From positions 96,720 through 160,719 of the forward strand of contig JAFZZY010000007.1 of assembly GCA_017615545.1 (NCBI GenBank): DNA of 64,000 bases, given 5' to 3'. Numbering within the stretch: position 1 is the first letter of the stretch; each line of letters begins with the position of its first letter. Source of the stretch: Lachnospiraceae bacterium (lineage in GTDB: Bacteria > Bacillota > Clostridia > Lachnospirales > Lachnospiraceae). Made by a program: the position numbers and the translations under genes. Below the pieces are notes generated by a model. The model did not search any database, was not told where the DNA came from, and saw nothing but the letters and a program-made list of their open reading frames with translations. This document shows positions 35,493 through 44,193 of the stretch, piece after piece.

Positions 35493-36521
35493 TCAGTGAT
35501 TTCTTAATTTCTTAAAGTCTTTCCAAACTCTCCGGCAATCCTTCTTAAGCAGGATCGGGACGGCTTTAACAACGATAGGCATCAGAATGATGCGCCCTTT
35601 GATCTCGAGCTCGCCATCGAGAATGGTGTGATCCGCGCCGAATACCGGCTGGACGTCGATCGCTTTATAATAGACCGGATAAAGCATTCCACTGTATCCG
35701 CAGATCATACCCATCGTCTTCGGATCGCGCAGGCCGTACTTTAAGTAGCCCTTACACTTCCGCGGCCGAATGGATTTTAATATCTTCACCAGCTTCTTGC
35801 CGACATATTTGGCGGCTCGCTTCGTGTGCTCCTGTGTAGCCAGATCCACATATCGGTCGACCATCTCCTTTTTCTCGGTGACGGTCTTGCAGATCTGCTC
35901 GCCCTTTGCTTTTAACCCTTCCAGTTTTGCAGCGATGCCGCCTGTATTCTCCGTTTCTTCAACGGCGATCTCGGCTTCTTCCGCAAACTCGGTTTCATCA
36001 TCTTCTGTCTGTTCTTCCCCAGCGGCTTCCTCTCCCGCTGTTTCCTCTGATGTATCTTCGCTTGTCTCGTCGCTCACATCAGCAGTTTCCGTCGACTCCG
36101 TGATGACTTCGGAGTTTGTTTCCGCGGTCAATGCTTCGGCTTCCGCCTTAGCTTCCATGTTTTCCGCAAAACTCTCAGCATCTGCCAACAACTGTGCTGA
36201 CTGGTCCGGAAGTAAGTGTCCGTTATCATCCTCGATAACTTCCGAAGATTTATTTCCGAAGTCTTTTTCGAGCAGTTGCTTCTTGATAAACAGGATCCTC
36301 AGGATACCGAGGAGCTTTTTATCTTTAAACGTGACGCGCGCGACAACAGCCCGCAACCAGAAGTGGAATTTGACTTCCGCAAATGGTTCATCATGATAGG
36401 AAGCGTTGACCTGATATCGAAACGGCGTGATCAAAATGACCAGGACCAGGAACAGTACCAAACCGAGGATACAAAGCAGCGTGATACCGATGATCTTCAA
36501 GATCAACCATACAATAGCCAA
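35493..36521 (-). CDS. DUF2953 membrane protein (YtfI-like)
   Basis: A 342-residue protein with one N-terminal membrane helix (about 4-28). A cytoplasmic or external domain follows, interrupted by a roughly 75-residue acidic Glu/Thr/Ala-rich insert (about 115-195). The DUF2953 core is in the C-terminal 100 residues (GLRDPKTMGMICGYSGMLYPV; VQPVFGADHTILDGELEIKGRI). It is paired with gerW as in sporulation loci. The acidic insert looks disordered and is longer than I expect for the family. It begins 6 bp after the 107-residue gene. Confidence 0.85.
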   Translation of the reverse strand: MAIVWLILKIIGITLLCILGLVLFLVLVILITPFRYQVNASYHDEPFAEVKFHFWLRAVVARVTFKDKKLLGILRILFIKKQLLEKDFGNKSSEVIEDDNGHLLPDQSAQLLADAESFAENMEAKAEAEALTAETNSEVITESTETADVSDETSEDTSEETAGEEAAGEEQTEDDETEFAEEAEIAVEETENTGGIAAKLEGLKAKGEQICKTVTEKKEMVDRYVDLATQEHTKRAAKYVGKKLVKILKSIRPRKCKGYLKYGLRDPKTMGMICGYSGMLYPVYYKAIDVQPVFGADHTILDGELEIKGRIILMPIVVKAVPILLKKDCRRVWKDFKKLRNH

Positions 36522-36527
36522 GTACGA

Positions 36528-36851
36528 TCACACCCTCTCTGCTTTCGGCTCGAAGTACTCTTGTATATGGAACGCTCCGGTACTGCCGTAGACATCCTCG
36601 ATGATCTTCTGCGCTACCGCAAAGGCTTCATCCTTACCGAGCGCGATCCCGAGGATCAGTTGATCCTGTTCCTGAAAGTACGGCTGGAGAAAAATATAAC
36701 CCGGATAGATATCCAACAGGTTCTTCGGGTTCGAAGCCAGCGTGATCAGGAACACGTCCTTCATGTACCGTCCGTGTTTTACACGTGAAACGATACGGAA
36801 TCGTTTAGAGCGCGCAGACTCGCCTGTATACAATTTACGATACCACTTCAT
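36528..36851 (-). CDS. Conserved-looking protein of unknown function (107 residues)
   Basis: A basic N-terminus (MKWYRKLYTGESARSKRFRIVSRVKHG) is followed by alternating strands and a helix (LILGIALGKDEAFAVAQKIIEDVYG). No membrane segment is present. An AAGGAG-type site lies before the ATG. It is tightly linked to the DUF2953 gene. I do not recognise the family. The compact alpha/beta pattern and operon position argue that it is a real gene. Confidence 0.75.
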   Translation of the reverse strand: MKWYRKLYTGESARSKRFRIVSRVKHGRYMKDVFLITLASNPKNLLDIYPGYIFLQPYFQEQDQLILGIALGKDEAFAVAQKIIEDVYGSTGAFHIQEYFEPKAERV

Positions 36852-36923
36852 CTTCGCGCTCCTTCCTTTAAAATTCTATAAACATTTTAACCGATTTCGG
36901 CGTAATTTGCAACAATAAATCAA

Positions 36924-38381
36924 TTATGCCTCTGCATCGGTGCCGTCTTCTTCGTCCTCAAACGCATCTTCGTCCTCGTCGTATGCGTCATCCTCCTCAT
37001 ATGCGTACATTGTATCCAGGATATTTTCCGCGTAAACGGCTCTCTCCTTCGGATCGCTGCAGCCGTTGAGGGATGCGATGATATACTCTTTCAGGTTCTT
37101 TACATTTGAGAAATTGGAAGGCAGATAGCCGAGCACACGGGACATGATCGCGCGTGCAACGACCTTTTCTACGCCACGCAGGCGTACATCCAGTTCATTT
37201 TGCAGTTTGGCAAATTCCACGGCAACGTCGGTCTTCTCGCAAACACCCTGAGGCTTATCTTCACGGTTCAGGTCCGAGTAGTTATTGACCGAAAGCAGTT
37301 CACAGAGATTGCGAAGTCGAAGGATCTCCTCCTTCTTCTCGGATGCTTCGGTGTAGCTGTTGCTGTGGAGCAGGTTATCGATGGAACCTTCGATCTCGTA
37401 CATTTCCTCGAGAAGCGGTTCCTGCACGCCTTCCAGCATGACCAGGCGGTCCATCAAAGTCTCGATCAGTTCGACATTTTCCTCGAAGCAGAATGCTTCC
37501 ATGACCTTTTGCAGGATCTCACGGGAAACTACGGAAGACTCGGAATCCTCCTCTGCCTTCGACATCGCGATGACAAGAAGTTCATTCGTGATGGTCGCCA
37601 GAACGTTGATCAGGTCGATCAGCATGGACAGATAGGAAAAGCACTCATTGATCGTGTAAGCTGCAGTCGCATAGTCGTCCGCGGAAATGTGTGCGTAGTC
37701 GAGGTCTTCGAACTTCTTGAGATACTCAGCAAGTTCCGGGAAGAACTCCTGCATGCCTTCGGGCTCGTAGAGGCCGGCAGCATTACGCACGGTGTATAAA
37801 AAGTCATCCAGCGACGAACGGTCCGAACCGATGTAGACCGAAAGGCCGTCGGAAATATGCTCATAAAACTTGATACGGGTCATGCGGACGGGAAGCTCGC
37901 TGATGATCTCCATCATCAGGGTCTTCAGGGAAGCATTGTCCTTCTCTTTCACCAACTGGTTAACGACCTGTTCCGCAAACTCTTCGGTGTCGAACGCGGG
38001 ATCCGGAGTCACTTCTTCAAACTGCGCGCGCAGGGAAGAAATAACCTTCGCGTAGATCGAATAACGGTCGTTGTAGACCATCAGGCAATCCATATGCTTC
38101 TTCAGGCGGTCGCGCAGATCCATGAGGCCGGCCTCTGCATCCGCAGGCTTCTCCAGCAGCGTTTTCGCGAGCGAAAACATCTCTTTACCCAAAAGGACCA
38201 CCTCTTCGTTCTCGAGGATCTTCTCATCCTGAGAAAGTCCGACAAACTCATAGGCGGCCGATGCGTACGCCAGCTTTTGCGCCAGCATTTCTATTTCTTT
38301 GACGTAGGATGCGCGGTTTGCCGCCTCATCCTTATTTTTGATCATGTTACGTTCGTAAGTTTTATACTTATACTGATTCAT
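36924..38381 (-). CDS. Unknown helical protein with acidic tail (485 residues)
   Basis: A soluble, strongly helical and acidic protein with many Leu/Glu heptads and no catalytic motif I recognise. The final 25 residues are almost all Asp/Glu. It begins MNQYKYKTYERNM, ends 4 bp before the pncC stop would be read on the same transcript, and so belongs to the pncC-pgsA-rimO run. A scaffold or regulatory role is possible. I assign none. Confidence 0.72.
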   Translation of the reverse strand: MNQYKYKTYERNMIKNKDEAANRASYVKEIEMLAQKLAYASAAYEFVGLSQDEKILENEEVVLLGKEMFSLAKTLLEKPADAEAGLMDLRDRLKKHMDCLMVYNDRYSIYAKVISSLRAQFEEVTPDPAFDTEEFAEQVVNQLVKEKDNASLKTLMMEIISELPVRMTRIKFYEHISDGLSVYIGSDRSSLDDFLYTVRNAAGLYEPEGMQEFFPELAEYLKKFEDLDYAHISADDYATAAYTINECFSYLSMLIDLINVLATITNELLVIAMSKAEEDSESSVVSREILQKVMEAFCFEENVELIETLMDRLVMLEGVQEPLLEEMYEIEGSIDNLLHSNSYTEASEKKEEILRLRNLCELLSVNNYSDLNREDKPQGVCEKTDVAVEFAKLQNELDVRLRGVEKVVARAIMSRVLGYLPSNFSNVKNLKEYIIASLNGCSDPKERAVYAENILDTMYAYEEDDAYDEDEDAFEDEEDGTDAEA

Positions 38382-38385
38382 CTGG

Positions 38386-38859
38386 TCAGACCCCTTTTAC
38401 TACCTCAACAGCGTTCGCGATCGCGGTCTCCACAGCCTGTGCGCGTACCGCCGCGCGGTCACCGGAAAACACATGGCGGCTCACGTATGCTTTGTTCTGC
38501 GCCCGACATCCGATGCCGATATATACCAGCCCGACAGGCTTTTCTTTCGTTCCTCCGTCCGGACCGGCGATCCCGGTCGATACGATGGAGATGTCCGCAT
38601 CGGCAAATGTAAGCGCTCCGAGCGCCATTTCCCGCGCAGTCTGTTCACTGACGGCACCATATGTCGCCAGCGTTTCCTCGGATACGCCGAGGCGTTTATG
38701 TTTGGATTCATTGGCATAGGTCACGAGCGTCTCGTTTAAGCAGGCGCTCACGCCGGGAACCGAAATGAGCGTCGCGGCGATCAGACCGCCGGTGCAGGAT
38801 TCCGCGGTGGTAACGGTCATCTTCTTTTCGAGCAAAAGCGCAACCAATTCCTCTGTCAT
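38386..38859 (-). CDS. pncC: CinA C-terminal domain protein / nicotinamide-nucleotide amidase
   Basis: A 157-residue stand-alone CinA C-terminal domain. It has the catalytic serine motif TTAESCTGGLIAATL, the VTYANESKHKRLGV segment and STGIAGPDGGTKEKPVGLVY. The enzyme deamidates nicotinamide mononucleotide to nicotinate mononucleotide in NAD recycling. The MoaB-like N-terminal half of long CinA is absent. It overlaps the pgsA stop by 1 bp. Some Clostridia keep cinA with pgsA in this way. Confidence 0.94.
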   Translation of the reverse strand: MTEELVALLLEKKMTVTTAESCTGGLIAATLISVPGVSACLNETLVTYANESKHKRLGVSEETLATYGAVSEQTAREMALGALTFADADISIVSTGIAGPDGGTKEKPVGLVYIGIGCRAQNKAYVSRHVFSGDRAAVRAQAVETAIANAVEVVKGV

Positions 38860-39416
38860 TACTTCAATCCATCCGAAAATACATTTTTATTTTTGATCAG
38901 GTACTCACACAACGAGTAGATGGTCATAAATACAGCTACAACGATCGCTACCCATTCCAAAATGAAGAACCAGGTGAAATCCCAGTGGATGAGCAGGATG
39001 ACTACCATAACGATCTGGCAAACGGTTTTGATCTTTCCGCTCATGGCTGCCGCAAGGACGATGCCGTCCTTCGCTGCTACGAGACGGAAGCCGCTGATGA
39101 TAAATTCACGCCACAAGATGATCAGGACCGGGATCACGCCGGGCAGGCCGGGACGATCGATCACGCCGATCAGGCATACCAATGCAGAGCAAACTAACAT
39201 CTTATCCGCGAGCGGATCCATGAATTTGCCGAAGTTCGTGACCAGATTTCTCTTTCTGGCGATCTTACCATCCAAAAGGTCGGTGATGCTGGCGATCACG
39301 AAGATCGTCAAGGCGATCCATTTCTGATACGGGATGCCGAAATTAAAGATCATAAAGATAACGAAGACCGGTATGAGCAGTACACGAAGCACTGTAAGTT
39401 TATTGGGTAAGTTCAT
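38859..39416 (-). CDS. pgsA: CDP-diacylglycerol-glycerol-3-phosphate 3-phosphatidyltransferase
   Basis: A 185-residue integral membrane enzyme with about five helices. The CDP-alcohol phosphotransferase signature D-G-x2-A-R-x8-G-x3-D-x3-D is intact in LLDGKIARKRN...GKFMDPLADK. It makes phosphatidylglycerol phosphate, the first committed step to PG and cardiolipin. The start lies 17 bp inside rimO, giving tight coupling. Confidence 0.96.
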   Translation of the reverse strand: MNLPNKLTVLRVLLIPVFVIFMIFNFGIPYQKWIALTIFVIASITDLLDGKIARKRNLVTNFGKFMDPLADKMLVCSALVCLIGVIDRPGLPGVIPVLIILWREFIISGFRLVAAKDGIVLAAAMSGKIKTVCQIVMVVILLIHWDFTWFFILEWVAIVVAVFMTIYSLCEYLIKNKNVFSDGLK

Positions 39417-40767
39417 TGATCAATTCTCCTGTCAGGTCATATTCATATGCGCCTGTGATGCGTACGCGGACAATGTCGCCGCTCATCCACTCATGATTGG
39501 GGGAAGCGAAAAACACGAGTCCATCCACGCCGGGGGCGTCCATATATGTCCTTCCCGCAAACATTCCTTCTTCCGGAATAAAGCCTTCGACCAGGACGTC
39601 AAATTCCTGACCGATGTGTTCCGCGCAAAGGTCTGCGGAGATTTCCTGCTGCAGTTCCATCAAAGAATCTGCACGCATTCTTTTTATTTCTTCGGGACAC
39701 TGGCCTTCCATTTCGGCGGCCGGTGTGTCCTCCTCCGCGGAGTAAGGAAATACTCCGAGGCGGTCAAACGAAACCATGTCGATGAATTCCTTCATCTCTT
39801 CAAACTGTTCCTCGGTCTCACCCGGGAAACCTGCGATCAACGTCGTACGAAGCACGATATCGGGGATCTCCTCACGAAGATGCGCGATCACTTTCAGGAT
39901 ATGCTCCCGGTCGGTATGACGTCCCATCTTCTTCAGGATCTCATCGCTCGCATGCTGGATCGGCATATCGATGTAGTGACACACTTTCGGCAGATCACGC
40001 ATAGCAGCGATCATCTCATCGTTGATGCTCTCCGGATAACAGTACAGCAGGCGGATCCATTTCAGATCCTCGATCTCGGAAAGTTTCTCAAGCAGTGTAG
40101 CCAGCATCGGCTTACGGTAAAGGTCCGTACCATATAGCGTCGTATCCTGCGCCACGAGGATCAGTTCCTGCGCTCCTGCATCGACTAAGCCTTTTGCTTC
40201 TTCGATCAGGTCTTCCATCGGAAAACTGCGGTAACCTCCGCGGATCTTCGGGATAATGCAGTACGTGCACTTTCGGTCGCAACCTTCCGCGATCTTGAGA
40301 TATGCATAATGTCCGCCGGTCGTGACCATGCGGCGCGCCTTTGCATACGATTTCGGATCGGGCAATGCTACGAAGGGAGCCGGGATCGGATCCTTTTTCT
40401 TCGGATCCTCCAGGTTCGCCAGGACTTCATTCAGAAGCTCGCCTATACGAAGCACGGAATTTACGGATAAAAGTCCGTCGACCTCCGGCAGTTCGCGGCG
40501 GATATCATCTGGGTAGCGCGTTGCCAAACAACCGGTCGCCAGAAGAACCTTGCATTTGCCCTCTTTCTTCATCCGCCCCATATCGATAATGGTCTGGATG
40601 CTTTCTTTCTTCGCGTCGCCGATAAAGCAGCAGGTGTTCACAACGATCACTTCTGCTTCTCTTTCATCGTCCGTCATCTCGTAACCTTCGTCCAATAAGA
40701 CGCGGATCATTTTCTCGGAGTCGACTAAGTTCTTATCGCAGCCGAGGGAACAGAATAATATCTTCAT
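39400..40767 (-). CDS. rimO: Ribosomal protein S12 methylthiotransferase RimO
   Basis: A 455-residue radical-SAM enzyme that adds a methylthio group to an aspartate of S12. It has the N-terminal UPF0004 cluster domain (FCSLGCDKNLVDSE), the radical-SAM cluster motif GCDRKCTYCIIP and a C-terminal TRAM domain. The length and motif order separate it from MiaB. It overlaps rpoZ by 4 bp and pgsA by 17 bp. Confidence 0.96.
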   Translation of the reverse strand: MKILFCSLGCDKNLVDSEKMIRVLLDEGYEMTDDEREAEVIVVNTCCFIGDAKKESIQTIIDMGRMKKEGKCKVLLATGCLATRYPDDIRRELPEVDGLLSVNSVLRIGELLNEVLANLEDPKKKDPIPAPFVALPDPKSYAKARRMVTTGGHYAYLKIAEGCDRKCTYCIIPKIRGGYRSFPMEDLIEEAKGLVDAGAQELILVAQDTTLYGTDLYRKPMLATLLEKLSEIEDLKWIRLLYCYPESINDEMIAAMRDLPKVCHYIDMPIQHASDEILKKMGRHTDREHILKVIAHLREEIPDIVLRTTLIAGFPGETEEQFEEMKEFIDMVSFDRLGVFPYSAEEDTPAAEMEGQCPEEIKRMRADSLMELQQEISADLCAEHIGQEFDVLVEGFIPEEGMFAGRTYMDAPGVDGLVFFASPNHEWMSGDIVRVRITGAYEYDLTGELINELTQ

Positions 40768-41195
40768 TCTTCTTCGTTATTCTCTGTGATATCTTCAGCG
40801 GTCTCTGCCTCAGTTGCAGTCTCTGCCTCGGCATCGATTTCTTCTTCATCATCGAAGTTCTGGGTGTTCGCCCACTTGCCGTAGCCGCTGGTAGCCTGCT
40901 GTGCCTTGATCAGCTCGCGGTTTACACGCTGAAGTTCTTCGATCTTAGCGTCTTCTTCTGCGATCTCGTCCTCGTTCAGGATGCGGGTCTGGCCGTTGTA
41001 CAGCTCGCGTACAGCCTGGGACAGAGGCTTATTCTTCGGATCACCGGTCCCGGTGAGTTCCTCGATCTCAGTGATCTGGCGTGCTCTTCTTGCAGCTGCA
41101 AGTACGACCGAGTAACGGCTCTTTACTAAGGGCGCGTCCTCATCGCAACCTGCGTTGATCTTCTCCATAAGTTCCAAATAAGACGGATGTAACAT
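40764..41195 (-). CDS. rpoZ: RNA polymerase omega subunit with long acidic tail
   Basis: I start at ATG 41193-41195 behind GGAGG, giving 143 residues. The first 70 residues are omega: MLHPSYLELMEKINAGCDEDAPLV and SRYSVVLAAARRARQI. Omega helps RNA polymerase assembly and can contact ppGpp. The C-terminal 70 residues are extra, ending in about 28 mostly Glu/Asp/Ala/Thr residues. Bacillus omega is much shorter. The gmk-rpoZ order is standard. Confidence 0.94.
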   Translation of the reverse strand: MLHPSYLELMEKINAGCDEDAPLVKSRYSVVLAAARRARQITEIEELTGTGDPKNKPLSQAVRELYNGQTRILNEDEIAEEDAKIEELQRVNRELIKAQQATSGYGKWANTQNFDDEEEIDAEAETATEAETAEDITENNEEE

Positions 41196-41218
41196 CTTTT
41201 CAATCCTCCAGTATTCTA

Positions 41219-41866
41219 TCAATCAAATGAAAATGTATTGAGCTGTTTTTTGATCTCATCGATCAGTTTTGTGCTGCACACAGCACGGTCGTGCGCCAGG
41301 GTAACCATTTGATGCATCTTCTCGGCACACTCGTCTATGGTGTCATTGACCAGAACATAATCATAACGATCCATCAGCGACGACTCAAAGATCGCTGTCT
41401 TCATACGACGGCGAACGACATCCTCGGTCTCCGTTCCGCGGCCAATGAGGCGCTGGTAGAGCGTCTCCGCATCGGGCGGCGTCATGAAGATGAGCAAGGC
41501 ATCCGGGAATTTTTCTTTGATCTGAAGGGCTCCCTGCACCTCGATCTCCAGGATCACATCGAGGCCTTTATCAAGGCACTCGAAAACATAATCCTTCGGA
41601 GTTCCGTAGTAGTTTTCGTTGTAGGTCGCGTATTCGATGAACCGGTCTTCGACGATCCGCTTCTCAAACTCTTCCTTCGTGAGAAAGAAATAGTCGACGC
41701 CGTCCTGTTCAAAAACGCCGGTCTTTTCGTTCATGCGCTTCTGGCGTGTTGTCGCGGATACGGACAATGCATACGTATCAGGATGAACGGAAAGCAGTTT
41801 CTTGATGATGGTACCTTTGCCGGATCCGGAAAAGCCGGATAAAACGGTGAGCACACCACGTTTCAT
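41219..41866 (-). CDS. gmk: Guanylate kinase
   Basis: A 215-residue enzyme that phosphorylates GMP to GDP. The P-loop is SGFSGSGKGTIIKKL. The GMP-binding region SVSATTRQKR is followed by GVDYFFLTKEEFE and the YYGTPKDYVFE strand. It overlaps remA by 4 bp and precedes rpoZ by about 23 bp, the usual remA-gmk-rpoZ group. Confidence 0.97.
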   Translation of the reverse strand: MKRGVLTVLSGFSGSGKGTIIKKLLSVHPDTYALSVSATTRQKRMNEKTGVFEQDGVDYFFLTKEEFEKRIVEDRFIEYATYNENYYGTPKDYVFECLDKGLDVILEIEVQGALQIKEKFPDALLIFMTPPDAETLYQRLIGRGTETEDVVRRRMKTAIFESSLMDRYDYVLVNDTIDECAEKMHQMVTLAHDRAVCSTKLIDEIKKQLNTFSFD

Positions 41867-42153
41867 AGCAAATCCTCCTGCATTTTGGCTTGCAAGATCT
41901 TTTCATCCGTTACGGGTGCCGACTGGGTACGGCTGACGATCGTCTCGGGAAGGAGGGCTGAAAGCACCACGCTTCCGTCGTTCATCAGGATGACCGCCTT
42001 CGTTTTGCGCCCCTGGGTGACATCGACCGCTTTCGAGTGGTCCTTTGCGTTCTGCACCAATCGTTTCATTGGCGCGGACTCGCAACGGGTGATCGCGGTG
42101 ACGCCGTTTAAGTTGATGTAGTTGCCGAATCCGACACTTACAAAACCATCCAT
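41863..42153 (-). CDS. remA: RemA family DNA-binding regulator (DUF370)
   Basis: A 96-residue protein with the RemA core VSVGFGNYINLNGVTAI and KAVDVTQGRKTKAVILMNDGSVVLSAL. RemA binds repeated sites in matrix and osmoprotection promoters in Bacillus. The Arg-Gly-Arg loop (TQGRKTK) is in the DNA-contact region. The gene has a good promoter and a roughly 85 nt leader, divergent from rqcH. Confidence 0.94.
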   Translation of the reverse strand: MDGFVSVGFGNYINLNGVTAITRCESAPMKRLVQNAKDHSKAVDVTQGRKTKAVILMNDGSVVLSALLPETIVSRTQSAPVTDEKILQAKMQEDLL

Positions 42154-42246
42154 CGCGCTACTCCTTTCAGCGGGATTTATAGCAAACCAATGTGACTCTA
42201 CGGGTTTTCAGGGCATAGTAACCCCTTTGACCCCATAGATGGTTCT

Positions 42247-42275
42247 ATTATACTTTATCCCCCGAAATAATTCAA
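42247..42275 (-). promoter_or_regulatory. Promoter of remA-gmk-rpoZ
   Basis: On the minus strand TTGAAT (42270-42275), a 17 bp spacer and a perfect TATAAT (42247-42252). Confidence 0.85.
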
Positions 42276-42283
42276 GCATATTC

Positions 42284-42312
42284 TTGCACATCCATTTTAT
42301 TTATGTTACTAT
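42284..42312 (+). promoter_or_regulatory. Promoter of rqcH
   Basis: TTGCAC (42284-42289), a 17 bp spacer and TACTAT (42307-42312). It is back to back with the remA promoter, with only 8 bp between the two -35 boxes. A small GTCCG...CGGAC hairpin lies in the leader at about 42323-42339. Confidence 0.72.
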
Positions 42313-42393
42313 TTCAAGGAAGTCCGACGCATACGGACATTAGCCGCAGGGAGATCCTGCCGCACACTCTTACAGGAAGGTTTGGAAAAACTC

Positions 42394-44193
42394 ATGGCAC
42401 TCGACGGAATTACGATCGCCTCTCTCCTCCCCGAGCTGAAATCAGGGCTGCTGGGCGGGCGGTTGTCGAAGATATCACAAACGCAGACGAATGAACTTCT
42501 GCTGACCATAAAAGGAAATCAAAAGGAGCCTTACCGCTTACTGATCAATGTCAATCCCGGTATGCCCTACCTTTGTTTTACCGATGAAAATAAGCCGGCG
42601 CCGCTGACCGCTCCCGGCTTTTGCATGATGCTCCGGAAATACATCGCGAACGGCCGCATCCTGGATATCACCCAGCCCGGCATGGAACGTATCGTGATCT
42701 TTTCGATCGAGCATCTGAACGAGTTGGGCGACCTGTGTCGCAAGGAACTGATCGTGGAATTAATGGGTAAATACAGTAACATCATCTTCTGTGACGAGAA
42801 TCGCAGAGTCCTCGATGCGATCCGCCACGTTCCGCCTTCGGTCAGTTCGCTCCGCACCATCCTCCCGGGAGCATCCTACTATCTTCCCGAGGAACTGAAG
42901 AAAGCAGACCCGCTGCCTATCGCTGCATCGATTGCCGACGGCACTTCCGAGTGCATTCCGGAGGACTTCTTTGCATCCGCTGATCCTACCGTGTCCCGTA
43001 TGTATGGCTATTTTGCCGGCTTAAGTCCGATCTTTTGCCAGCACATACTGAATACCGCAAGGATCGAAAGCGAGCGCCCCGCATCCTCCCTCAACGAGGA
43101 AGAATGCCTTCACTTCTCCCGAGTGTTCTCGCGGGAAATGCAGGCCGTGAGCCGGGAAGAATTCTCCCCGACGATCTATTACAAAGGCGATAAGCCCGTC
43201 GACTTCTCTCCCGTCATGCTCAGTGTGTATCCTGAGTATAAAGCCGAGAAGGTCGCAAGCGTCAGCGAGATGATCTTCCGTTTCTACTACGAAAAGAGTC
43301 TGCATTCCTTCCTGCAAGGAAAATCCGCCGATCTGCGTAAGATCATTCATAATGCCCTCGAGCGAAACCGTAAAAAATATGCCCTGCTCGAAAAACAGAT
43401 GAAAGATGCGCAGAAAGCCGACAAACTGCGTTTGCAGGGAGAACTGTTGACAGCCTATGCCTATATGTATCCCGAACCGATAAAGTCCGTTACCGTGGAA
43501 AACTATTATGATGACAATAAACCGGTCACCATTGCCCTCGACGAAGCGAAGACCGTACGGCAGAATGCCACGGCATTTTACGAGCGATACAATAAACTGA
43601 AACGAACGCAGGAAGCCACGGAAGGCCTGCTGGCAGAAACAAAAGAAGCTGTCACGCATCTGGAAAGCATGCAACTCGCGCTCTCATTATCCAAAAGTGA
43701 AGCCGACCTGACCGACATCCAGAACGAGCTGAAGAAGGCAGGCTACATGAAACATGCCCCGCAACAAGGTAACAAGAAAAAGCCGGCGAAAGAGCCCTCC
43801 GTAGCCGGAAAGCCTCTGCACTTTATCAATTGCGACGGCATGGATATGTTCGTCGGCAAAAACAACCTGCAGAACGAATATGTCACTTTCACCCTCGCTG
43901 GGCCGAATGATATGTGGTTCCATGCGAAGAACGTGCCCGGTTCCCACGTGATCGTGAAATCCGGCGGACGGGAACTGTCCGACCGCGCATACGAAGAAGC
44001 CGCGGCCCTGGCAGCATACTTCTGCCAGAACCGCGACAGTGAAAAAGTCGAGATCGACTATGTACAGCGGAAAGCGATCAAAAAACCGCCGAAGTCCGCA
44101 TTTGGATTTGTCATCTATCACACCAACTACTCGATGATGGCAAAGCCGGACATCTCCGGAATCACCGAAGTTAAAGACGGATCACCGAAATAG
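42394..44193 (+). CDS. rqcH: RqcH, ribosome-associated quality control factor (NFACT family)
   Basis: A 599-residue protein from ATG 42394 (a TTG four codons upstream is too close to the AGGAAGG site). NFACT-N has the IRHV block (DAIRHVPP) containing the Asp-Arg pair needed for Ala-tail synthesis. A coiled coil follows (about 310-440). The NFACT-R domain ends with GPNDMWFHAKNVPGSHVIVKS. RqcH binds stalled 50S-peptidyl-tRNA complexes and adds alanine tails. Older annotations call it fibronectin-binding protein. Its last 12 bp overlap the convergent lipoprotein gene. Confidence 0.95.
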   Translation: MALDGITIASLLPELKSGLLGGRLSKISQTQTNELLLTIKGNQKEPYRLLINVNPGMPYLCFTDENKPAPLTAPGFCMMLRKYIANGRILDITQPGMERIVIFSIEHLNELGDLCRKELIVELMGKYSNIIFCDENRRVLDAIRHVPPSVSSLRTILPGASYYLPEELKKADPLPIAASIADGTSECIPEDFFASADPTVSRMYGYFAGLSPIFCQHILNTARIESERPASSLNEEECLHFSRVFSREMQAVSREEFSPTIYYKGDKPVDFSPVMLSVYPEYKAEKVASVSEMIFRFYYEKSLHSFLQGKSADLRKIIHNALERNRKKYALLEKQMKDAQKADKLRLQGELLTAYAYMYPEPIKSVTVENYYDDNKPVTIALDEAKTVRQNATAFYERYNKLKRTQEATEGLLAETKEAVTHLESMQLALSLSKSEADLTDIQNELKKAGYMKHAPQQGNKKKPAKEPSVAGKPLHFINCDGMDMFVGKNNLQNEYVTFTLAGPNDMWFHAKNVPGSHVIVKSGGRELSDRAYEEAAALAAYFCQNRDSEKVEIDYVQRKAIKKPPKSAFGFVIYHTNYSMMAKPDISGITEVKDGSPK

